Positions 30,870 through 39,946 of a stretch of 64,000 nt of DNA are shown in pieces. Source of the stretch: Marchantia polymorpha subsp. ruderalis (lineage: Eukaryota; Streptophyta; Marchantiopsida; Marchantiales; Marchantiaceae); the NCBI GenBank assembly GCA_037833965.1, contig AP031359.1:3034001-3098000 (forward strand). The letters run 5' to 3'. The position numbers and the translations under genes are program-made. Every line of letters begins with the position of its first letter. Position 1 is the first letter of the stretch. Below the pieces are notes generated by a model that worked only from the letters and a program-made list of their open reading frames with translations, was not told the origin of the DNA and did not search any database.

Positions 30870-30909
30870 ACTAGGATTACCCCCCGCAATTGCGGATGGT
30901 AATCCTAGT
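30870..30909. repeat. 40-bp near-perfect palindrome
   Basis: Outer arms ACTAGGATTACC and GGTAATCCTAGT are perfect complements. The centre CCGCAATTGCGG is itself a 12-bp palindrome. Only two base pairs on each side between arm and centre fail to pair. It lies about 200 bp past the aquaporin stop. Confidence 0.9.
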
Positions 30910-31677
30910 AGTAATCCGTCGCACAAAAATATGACCACTGGAGAAGCAGCTTTCATGCCCAGGTTCTAGCATTGTGTTCTCTCTCGGCTGATTGCCCCGA
31001 AAAGGTATTGACTGCGTTTGCCTCGGGTCGCAAGTGGGTTTCTATACGACACTCGAAAGGGAAACTTGATGCACAGAGGGCAAGAACACATTGTGAATCA
31101 CGCCGACAAACCTACTGCCGTACATCTCTTTCATTAGTAAGAGCTTTGATTAGAAAGAAGAATTAGCTAAATTCAGTAAACGTGGCATGAACTTCCGTTG
31201 AGAGGCAGTTGAAGCAATCTTCGATCGCATTGCCTCAAGTTGTGCAGTGGGTTAGATCCAGTAAAATAGCTTTCTGATGCTTACATGGCAAAAACAAAAG
31301 GATTTTATTTACATTTCATGTCCATCCCAGAATTGAGTGATACCAAAATGTCAAGGTAGTTGAGTTTGTAACTGCTTATAACGCAATACATTCAAAACAG
31401 TAGACTACATTTGTTGCACTCGACAAAATTCTCATTTGTTGCCTCTTTTTCCATTGTTACAGAAGTTGGGTCACTGATTATTTGTTTCTGGTTTCATCAT
31501 ATGGAATAATATTTCCTGACATTTCAATCTCTGAGGCGAATGATCAGCAATTGAAACAAAAATTGTTGATCATCAAGCAAGAAGAAGATGCTGAAGTTAA
31601 ATTTCTCCCAAAAATTGTACGTTATAGACTCATCTCAATTCTAGATATGTAAACCGAAACGTTTTAGTTTCAATAAA

Positions 31678-31713
31678 TATATATATGTATATATATATAT
31701 ATACATATATATA
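31678..31713. repeat. AT dinucleotide repeat, palindromic
   Basis: (TA)n interrupted symmetrically by GTAT and ATAC, so it can fold on itself. Ordinary microsatellite in AT-rich host DNA. Confidence 0.85.
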
Positions 31714-32292
31714 AATAAACATGAGTTTGGTTAGGTTGATTTCAAGAACTGGTGGACATTATCCACTGATCAGAGGAAGCTGATGGGAGATTTCTACTTT
31801 GAAATAACAAATTGTCATGTATAAAGTAAAGTCTCAAACACTAATATTATATTTGGATTGAGGAGTAGTTTTCATTCTAACATGATAATGGGGGAGTACA
31901 TCATCATAGCTTTTGAGTGTTATCGTTTACAATTGGTACTTAGTGTGAGCTCCACAATCAGGGGGGAAGTAGTATATATCGTGAGTAGCAAATATTGATG
32001 ATAGAGAGTATAAGTTCCGCAAATTTTTCTCACTATTCAATATTGAGGAACCAATTGCTCGTATTTCTTTTGTATTCCGATAAGCATGCCTCCTTAGTTG
32101 CGGGATTCAGGGGGGGGGAAGCCGGCAAATTCTGCAAATTCCTCAAATAAGCCTCGGGTGGAACCCGCAAATACCGTGATGGAGTCTGCGGATGCGCAAC
32201 GCCAACACTGCAGTCCCAATCGAACAAATATTGCCATCCTGAAGAGAGAATACATCAAATTTGCATTTGAGCATTCGCTGAAAACTTCCGCC

Positions 32293-33105
32293 ATGCCTAA
32301 GCCTAAGTACGTTAGCTATTTTCAGTCCTCACACGCTGCAGAGTATGGTTTGAAAGTGTATCCACATGACTCCAGCTCTGGCAAAGTATATAGTGTCGTG
32401 TGTCGCTTTTGCACTACATTCGGTCGTGAAGAGAACGTCAGCGGCAAGAGTGCACGCACCAATAACGTGAAATACTTCAACACGTTTAGAACTGATGGAT
32501 ACAAGCGCCACCGCCCATTGCTCATGCAGAGCAATGGGCGGAGTACCAACGGATCTTAACCAGTGAGAGTAAAGAGCAGTTCTTCAAGAACATCCCGGTT
32601 GCATTCGTCAATAAGCTTGATGCATACCTTGAAAATCAAGGAAATCACATTCCTGTTCTCATCAATGGACCCATTGTGGAAACTGTCCTTGGAGATTTGC
32701 TCCTCAATCCAGATGACATCGAAAGCATGTCTTGTGAGCGTGCTCTCCAGCAATTCAAAAAGCTGGATGTGCCTGAACCTGAGATTGGCAAGGAGGATGG
32801 CCGCCAAGAAATGTTTGAAGTTGTAATCAAGACGCCTCGGCGACTTAATCTTTGTATAGATTTTGTCCCTTGTGGTGCATCCTTTCGCATGGCGTCCCGC
32901 TTGATGGATTGTACTCAAGCTGAATCTGGAATTGGTCTATATGGAGGTCTATAGTGACTTCGGTGCATCCAACAATACTCGATTTGTGTGCGCAAACTGC
33001 CTTCAGATGCTTTCGGACGTACAAGAACAAGTGTGGGCTTTCTCCATCGCATTAGATGGCTCGACACATCAAGGACTGTCTTATTTGGACCTGCGTGTGC
33101 GGTTC
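32293..33105 (+). pseudogene. hAT-like transposase-related gene fragment
   Basis: The ATG at 32293 starts MPKPKYVSYFQSSHAAEYG, followed by a possible zinc-binding CRFC. The frame then shifts near 32515 to continue as AEQWAEYQRILTSESKEQFF and NKLDAYLENQGNHIPVL, and shifts again near 32940 to NNTRFVCANCLQMLSDVQEQ and WAFSIALDGSTHQGLSYLDL. The last block, with Asp in ALDGST, looks like the start of an RNase H-fold transposase core as in hAT-related genes; this assignment is from memory and tentative. The gene is cut at 33106 by an LTR that begins TGTGGGAACC. The C-terminal half is absent. Confidence 0.5.
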
Positions 33106-33927
33106 TGTGGGAACCAACTCCCACATAATCCCGGTTTTGTACCAACAAATTGGACAAAAGTAATAAATAAGTACTATGCTAGGTAGGTTTATACTAGAAT
33201 TAGATTTGTGTAATGCAGTTTAGGGGTTAGGTGTCGCACCGAGTTCTTTAAACTCAAAAAGTGGCTAAAGGACAACATACAACCTGGAGAAGGAGATCGA
33301 AACTTCGGAGATGGTTACAACAAAAAACGGACTGCTCGGAAGGGAGGAAGAGTCTCAAGAAGCTTCCTCAGTGTATGTTTTTGCCCCACCCACCGAAACC
33401 AAGATATTCCGCCAGAAGTCAAAAATAGAGTTTGAGGCTGGGGATTAGCATTTGGGGTCGCCACAGGTTCAGGTCCGAGATCTCTGGGATTTTTCAGCGA
33501 GGGATAAGATTATGTAGGAGTTAGTACTTAAAGCCAAGACGCTTAGTAGGTTAGTATCTTGCTTTCCGTGAGGTTTGTGTGCTTTCCCATTAGAAAAGAA
33601 AATTGATTCTTTGGTGACTTGATGCAAGGCACGACGAGTCTCGTGGCAAGATCCATTGTGGGTGACTGTTGCATTTTTTTCTACTTGGTGTATACTCTCG
33701 TTGCTCATTTCCGAGAAGAATCTATTGGAACCTATAGTACGAGATCACTTCAGCTGTTGGAGGCGGGTGCAGGCAGAAGAACCTGAGATTTTTTTCGTGG
33801 CCCAAGTAGCCTAGAGGAGAGGAGACGTGTAACAAGGTGTTCCTTGTGGTCTATACAGTACGAGTGATCGTTGTCTGAATTCTGAGCTAAGGCCAGAATT
33901 ACTCCCTCAAAAAACCTATGAGTAGGT
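33106..33927 (+). mobile_element. Partial LTR of the element C family, inverted copy
   Basis: 822 bp that match 28149-28971 in reverse complement at high identity. It begins TGTGGGAACC, the U3 end, exactly where the transposase-like frame is cut. The last 500 bp of the LTR are not recognised beyond 33927. The two copies face outwards from the host island and could form a large hairpin or recombine to invert it. Confidence 0.8.
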
Positions 33928-34380
33928 GTGAGCCTAAACTCCTCACCCTTCAGCGTTTGTAGTCCAGGTGGGGGTTTGAGCTCCCATAATCTAACTTCTT
34001 TGATCTCAACCATGTGGTCAAAGTGTATTCAAGACAATGAGATCATAAACACTTGCTCTTTCACAGACAAATTATCCAAAACTGAAAATAATAACTTGCT
34101 GTCTGCTATTTCCACAAGAGCAGCAGACAAGCTCTTTGTTACATAAAGATCTAATCCAACTCTTGGTGACTTTCTCAATACCACAGCCGCTGTGGTCTAT
34201 CCTAGCTCCGAGTCCCACTCCCAATTCATACTCAGATTTTAGTGTCGATTTCTCAGCTTCCACCTTCAGACCCCACCAGATTCCTCTCTCCGATTCAACT
34301 CTCCCTTTTCAGTTTTGAATTCAGATCCAGACTGTCAGATTTCAGTCTCAGATTTCACTTCACTCTCAGCTCCCATTCTC
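33928..34380. other. Unassigned sequence
   Basis: No ORF with recognisable content. It may be a diverged continuation of the LTR at 33106, but I could not align it with 27643-28148. Confidence 0.4.
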
Positions 34381-34670
34381 AGATCTTCCACTCTGATTTC
34401 AGCTCCCACTCACAGATTTTACACTTCGATCTCAGCTCCCACTCACAGATTTTACACTTCCATCTCAGATCCCACTCACAGATTTTACACTTCCATCTCA
34501 GATCCCACTCACAGATTTTACATTTCAATCTCAGATCTCACTCACAGATTTTACACTTCAATCTCAGATCCCACTCACAGATTTTACACTTCAATCTCAG
34601 ATCCCACTCACAGATTTTACACTTCAATCTCAGATCCCACTCACAGATTTATCACTTCAATCTCAGATCC
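34381..34670 (+). repeat. 33-bp minisatellite, about eight to nine units
   Basis: Tandem unit built from CTCAGATCCCACTCACAG and ATTTTACACTTCAAT, 33 bp, so both frames stay open and translate to an 11-residue repeat (ILHFNLRSHSQ in one frame, FYTSISDPTHR in the other). Adjacent sequence has looser CTCAGATTTCA-type words. No evidence of a real protein. Confidence 0.85.
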
Positions 34671-34999
34671 CAATTTAATTTCACTCTCAGATACGACTTT
34701 CCACCCACGAGAGTTTGCTTCCTCCTACTTCGAACTCTCCACACTCCCCTCCTAATTCTCACCACTTCCCTGCGGAAATCACTCACATCCACACTCTATT
34801 CCTCCTACCGATCCTACCAGCGTCTCCACACAATGGCACACCACACAATCCCAACTCGCAGGCCGACTAATTCTCTCCAGCGTCCAAGGGCCGAGTCACC
34901 CATAGGCCGCGTGAATGCTTTACCCGCGATGATCGGCAACGGCCTGGTTCCCATGTGCAACTTTATGCCCTGCCATCCTATTTCCCACGCTTGACTTCA

Positions 35000-35590
35000 C
35001 GCCGCCGCCATTGCCACACCTGTATAGTCTTTATTCATAACCACGTCAACATCCGCCGTCCGAAATCTTCTTCCGCGCACCGCCGAAGGCATCCATCCGC
35101 CGAAGACACTCTTCCGCACCTTTGCCTATCTATAACAGTCACCCCCGACGCTCATAACTCACAGATCTCTGCTTCGTTTGAAACGATCTTGGGCTCGTTG
35201 AAACAAGCGTGTTAAGCTCTTTCCAACGAGCCCCTAACTAAGTCAAACCGTTAAGAATTGAGTAAGTTATCACTATTTTACTCTTCCGCCAAAGGCGTTT
35301 GCCTATGCACAGGCTTCCTACTCGCAACTCACCTACTCGCAACCCGCCTATGCTCAGGCCGCCTATTCGCAACTCCTTGGGCCAAAGGCCTCTCTATCTG
35401 TTATCGCCGAGGGCCTCTCTATCTGTTATCGCCGAAGGCCTTTTGCCTAACTATGTTAGCCGCTTTCGACGTTCATAACTCAATGATCTCTCATCCGTTT
35501 CAAGAGTTCTTGGTCTCGTTGGAACGAGCGTCGCGAGTTCTTTCCAAAAAAACATTAATTGAGTCAAGGCGTCACACATTGCGTAAACAG
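35000..35590 (-). mobile_element. Decayed giant-LTR U3 fragment, minus strand
   Basis: Contains two minus-strand copies of the stem-loop module (near 35189-35232 and 35508-35550) and the GCC-xx-GGC words typical of the U3 of this family (CCGCCGAAGGC, CCTATGCACAGGC). No termini recognised. Confidence 0.65.
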
Positions 35591-35675
35591 AAAAACCTGA
35601 AGGTTCAGCATCAACAAGGGTAATTTTGCAAGAGCTTAAATCCAAAATTTTAACTCTCATAAGGGTAAAAAGACA

Positions 35676-35699
35676 TGTGAGCACAGTTTTGTGCTCACA
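35676..35699. repeat. Perfect 10-bp inverted repeat at an LTR end
   Basis: TGTGAGCACA and TGTGCTCACA, separated by GTTT. Because it starts TG and ends CA it can be the end of a plus-strand LTR, with TGGCGACCATCAGGGGA as PBS starting at 35704, or the start of the minus-strand 3' LTR of element F. The orientation cannot be settled here. Confidence 0.7.
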
Positions 35700-35828
35700 T
35701 CATTGGCGACCATCAGGGGAAGATTCTAGAATCCTAGCTCTGCACGCTAGATAGCTTCAAATCCGGTACTGCTTGCATCTACTTCCCGCAGTGCGTGTGG
35801 GGAAAACTTCTCCATTCAACGTTTCCAA

Positions 35829-37411
35829 CTAGACTGAGTTGTTTGGAAATACCTCACGAATCAGATAAGGCCCTAACCATACTGCATCAAACTTTCCTGG
35901 GAACTCAAGCTTCCTACCATCCTGGAGCATCACCATCATACTTGGCCTCAGCGTCCTTTTCTTATGCTTCTTGTCAAAGGTGATTTTTCTCCTCCGTTGA
36001 ATGGCCTCAATATGTTGAGCACTCATTCTTCTCCTCTCATCAAGCTCTTCTAATGTCGTCAGCCTATTCATCAATGACTGTTTGTTTGTAAGCCTTGACT
36101 GCACTGCAACTCGGAGTGATTCCACCTTGAATTCGATGGGAAGAGTGGCCTCCAATCCATACACTAACAAAAACGGCGTTGCCTGGGTCGTCACCTTGAA
36201 AGTTATCCGATAAGCCCACAATGCTACTGTCAACTTGATGTCCCAATCCCTTTTTGAGTCAACCACCGTTTTGCAAAGAATACTCACCAAAGTCCCATTG
36301 ACTCGCTCTGTCTGATCATTGGTTTGTGGATGATATGGAGTAGTTTTTCTGTGATCTATCTGAAATCTATCAGTCATTTCTCGAATTAAAGAATTCAGAA
36401 AATGCGAGCCCCTATCACTCACTAAAATTTTCGGACATCCAAAACGGGAGATAATATTTTCGTACATAAAAATTGGCAGCATGCGCTGCTGTATTCGTCT
36501 TGACTGCTCTGGCCTCTGCCCATTTGGTCAGGTACTCCGTGGCCACTACAATGTAAGCCATGCCTTTAGAGGAGTGAGGATGGATCTCCCCACGTAGTCA
36601 ATTCCCCATTTTTTGAAGGGCACAAGAGGCAATGAAACGTGCAGAGGCATCTCCATTTGAAGGAAATTCCTAGCATACCTCTGACAGGCATCACAGCGTT
36701 TCACGTATTCATAAGAGTCCCTAAACAACCTAGGCCAGAAGTATCTTGCTCTAAGTATTTTCTGACCTGTAAGTTGGCCAAAGAAATGTCCTCCACAAGC
36801 ACTGTCGTGGTAGGCCTCTAAAATTGCGGGAACCTCCTCTTCTGACACACACCTTCTCAGAACACCATCAGCTCCCCTTCTAAACAATCTGTGGCCAATC
36901 ACTGCGAAATGTCTACTGTTGACTCTCACCTTCCTCCTTTCCTCCTTAGTCCAATCACTTGACAACTGCTGAGTCGTCAAAAACTCTACTATTCCAGCAT
37001 ACCATTCTGGCTGAGCTGTTACTACAAAAAGACTATCATCTATCAATTTATCATCTAATGGACTAGTCCCTACATCCTCCGACAACCTAGATAGATGATC
37101 GGCCTGCAGGTGCATGCGACCAGGTTTATACTCCACAATGTAGTCAAATTCCTCCAGCAATAAAACCCACCTGACCAATCTTCCACTAAGCTCCGCCTTG
37201 TTCACCAGATATTTGATTGCCATATGATCAACAAAAAAAACGACTGGATTATAGATCAGATAATGTCTAAACTTCATGACTGAAAAAACCATGGCCAAGC
37301 ACTCCCTCTCGGTCGTAGAATAGTTCCTCTCCGTTGGATTCAATTGCCTACGGGCATAAGCAATTGGCAGGTCCTTCCCTTTCTTCCATGTAGACTCACA
37401 CAACGCACTAC
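35829..37411 (-). pseudogene. pol: RNase H-integrase remnant of gypsy element F
   Basis: The minus-strand translation from 37411 shows RNase H (LPIAYARRQLNPTERNY, TTERECLAMVFSVMKFRHYL, QADHLSRL) and the integrase zinc site (GGHFFGQLTGQK ... KRCDACQR). The core has Asp in GIDYVG, Asp in SDRGSHFLN and Glu in QTERVNG, then a GPY-type C-terminus (WLGPYLIREVFPNNS) ending in TAG at 35829. A frame break lies between 36546 and 36482 in the integrase core. RT is missing because an LTR interrupts it at 37412. Different subfamily from the giant-LTR elements. Confidence 0.85.
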
Positions 37412-38428
37412 TGTAATAACCCACTAAAGGCTAAAACTGCAATATAGTGGTAGAAAGGTTGAACCCACAAGGACAGAGGAACACACAGGGTACAAAGTGT
37501 CACATTTAACAGACTATTGAGGAGTTTGAATTCTCAGGCGACCGTCACTCCCAAAAATACTGCAAGTGTTCACTCGGAGGTCGCACAGTGCAGCGTAGTT
37601 CACTCAACACACACACACACACACACACACACCTGAAACTACAGAAACACAACCTAGAGATCGGTTAGGACCTCTACTTAAGATTTCAGGGGGGAAAGTC
37701 TCTCGCGAGTACACTCAGCGAATCTGCGGGTAGAGACTCCCAACTCCGGCTTTTACAACCCTCCCACTAGCTTTCTGCTAGCGTAGAGAACTCGGGTTGG
37801 ACTTCCTACTTCGGATCGAAGTCACTCACACACGGTGAACAACACGCTCAACTCACAAAACGCGCAGAGAACACAGGTCCGCACGGAGGGACTCAACTGA
37901 GAAACGATCCAGTAGCACACCATAACAGTCTATTGAAGAGTTTGAATTCTTAGGCACTTGTCATTCCTAGAAATGCTACAGGGGTTACCCTGAAGACACC
38001 TGCTGCAGCGTAACCTGAATTTACAACCAAGGCTTACACGAAGTAGCAAAACTTCACTTTGGCATTTAGGGAAAAAATCCCAAAGGATCACAATCAGGAA
38101 CAATCACTCGAAAGTGTAGGGGCGAAACTATTCAAGTATCTAACTCGTCACTGGCTCTGAGCATCGGCAATCATCCGCAGGTGTAGATCCAAACTACTCA
38201 AGTCTCTAACCAATGTACTAGCTCTGAACATTCGGCCGAAGGCCTTCAGCTACACAATGCCGACCGCCAAGGTGTAGCTCCTCTTGCGTGGTGACAGAAC
38301 TAAAGACACAAACACGCAGAGAAAATGAGTTCCTGATCTGCACTTCTGAAACTGGAAAAATCCCAAGGCAAGACGCCTTGAACTACTTTATACCTTCTAA
38401 GTCCTAACTAGCACTACACTGCACTACG

Positions 38429-39274
38429 CTACGCGCCTGCATGGAACCACGCTACACTACACTCTGCAGAACCTGTGCTTCGCCTCCTGCGCGACGGACT
38501 GCCGCGCACTAACTCCCTACCCTGCCAGTCTTCAGCTCGACTGCGTAGTCCCAATCGCCGCAACACCGCGGAAACCTCCGACTCGAGGGTGGCCATGGTG
38601 TCCCGCGATCTCGACAGAAAAGAGTCCAGCTTCTTTGCCACTTGCCGCCGACTCCGATTGTCACCTGTCAACAACCCCGCTGCACGAAGCTCTAACTCGC
38701 GCAGTGTGAGTTTCTCCTGCGCCGCCACTTCCCAGTGGGCGTAGCCCCTGAGACAGTGGGTGACTCGCCTCGCCATCTCTTCCTTCGTGCGATTTACCTC
38801 CCGCCGGCGATCGTCTTCAACTACAACCAACTGCAATTCGGCCTCCGCACGCTGCGCTCTCAATTCCCCGCACTCGGATTGCAGTCTACGCATTAATTCC
38901 TCATCCGCCTGCCGTGCGAGCTGACACTGCTCTAACAACCGTGTCTGTCGCACGAGCTCCTCTGCGAGCTTCGCCTTCTCCTTGGCGAACTCTTCGAGCT
39001 TCTCGTCCTTCGTCTTGTCGAAGGCTTTGTACAACTTCCTATTGAGGTTGTACTGACCCCACAGGCACACATGCTTCTCCCGCAGATCCTTAAGTTCCTG
39101 GTCCACTCGGCTCAACAACTTGCTAGTGTGGACTTTAGTGCGGGTTTGCCTCCTCACTAGCTCGACGTAGGACCCAGGCTGGCGAGGGTCCGCATACTTC
39201 TCTATCTTGCGATCCAGGTACCTCAACAGAGGTACTACCTGCTCACAGAGCGCCGCCGTCGGCGCGCCTACCAT
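38429..39274 (-). pseudogene. U3 ORF (type B), C-terminal coiled-coil part
   Basis: About 280 codons from the conserved VVPLLRYLDRK motif through a long coiled coil (LAEELVRQTRLLEQCQLARQ, RRLQSECGELRAQRAEAELQ) to the Ser/Arg tail SRRRRSTGSAECSVAWF. The frame is open in this part. The upstream acidic patch has stops near 39278. Confidence 0.75.
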
Positions 39275-39353
39275 TTCCTACTCCTCCTCCTCAGTGGATT
39301 CCGATCCCGACACTGATTCCGTTCATCCTCCTTCTTCGTCATCCTCCGAAAAA

Positions 39354-39456
39354 GTCTGTTAAACGTGACACTTTGTACCCTGTGTGTTCCTCTGTCCCTG
39401 TGGGTTCGACCTTTCTACCACTATATTGCAGTTTTAGCCTTTAGTGGGTTATTACA
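39354..39456 (+). mobile_element. 103-bp LTR end fragment in opposite orientation
   Basis: From GTCTGTTAAACGTGACAC to GGGTTATTACA, identical to the last bases of plus-strand LTRs of this family. It sits inside the minus-strand type B ORF in place of about 100 codons and has no matching flanks. Probably a repair or recombination scar. Confidence 0.8.
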
Positions 39457-39934
39457 CATCCGGCCTATGCGTAGGCGCAATTCCCGGCGGCGCTTCCGCT
39501 GAGGGCGGTTGAGCCGAAGGCCGCCCGCCCGATGTCCCTTGACCCGAAGGTCCTTCCGCCAAAGGCGCACCTTCCGGCAGATTTTCCGCCGAAGGCGCGG
39601 CTCCCGCCGGCTCTCTATTCGTAACTCGGTGATCCGAAGGCCTTGGCGCCGAAGGCGCGTATCCCGGCGATCTCACCGCCGAAGGGCCTTGCCCCGAAGG
39701 CCCTTGAAACGAAGGCGGATCTTCCGCCGGCTCCTTCCCTTTCCTGCGTTGCACCGGGGGTGAGTCCTGCCTATGTGTAGGCGATCGCCTATGCGTAGGC
39801 GAACTTCCTCCGCCTATGCGTAGGCGAAAGTCTTCGTCCGCAAGGGGTCGCCTATCCACAGGTAGTCGCCTTTGCGTAGGCGGCACACTCATTCGTGCCG
39901 CACGTTGTTGCTCATGACCCGAAGGTTGTCTCAA
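39457..39934 (-). pseudogene. U3 ORF (type B), middle Pro-rich part
   Basis: Reads through KGKEPAEDPPSFQGPSGQGP and similar Pro/Ala/Ser-rich sequence corresponding to the linker of the type B ORF at 52.6-53.0 kb. It is built largely from short GC palindromes such as CGCCTATGCGTAGGCG. Confidence 0.7.
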
Positions 39935-39946
39935 CTCTGCCGAGGG

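Larger units (their letters stand above)
30669..32292. other. Gene-poor host sequence downstream of aquaporin
   Basis: AT-rich, no convincing ORF. It should include the aquaporin 3' UTR. It holds a 28-bp sequence shared with 35596-35623, a 40-bp hairpin at 30870-30909 and an AT repeat near 31678-31713, listed separately. Confidence 0.6.
37412..39946 (-). mobile_element. B-type giant LTR remnant, rearranged
   Basis: U5 end TGTAATAACC at 37412, R-U5 to about 38400 with a CA run at 37604-37631, TATA at 38386-38392 and then parts of the type B U3 ORF. The ORF is disrupted by a 103-bp inverted LTR-end fragment at 39354-39456 that replaces about 100 codons. The rest of U3 is missing: at 39947 a plus-strand LTR begins. 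Confidence 0.8.

Noticed and set aside
28149..33927. A Pack-type DNA transposon with 0.8-kb inverted repeats that captured the aquaporin
   Set aside because: The left arm is continuous with a longer LTR that abuts the PBS of element C, no TSD flanks the outer arm ends, and the right arm starts as an LTR inside another gene.
34242..34994. A 250-residue repeat protein
   Set aside because: The frame is open only because the 33-bp unit is a multiple of three. Two frames are open at once, and there is no domain, start context or conservation.
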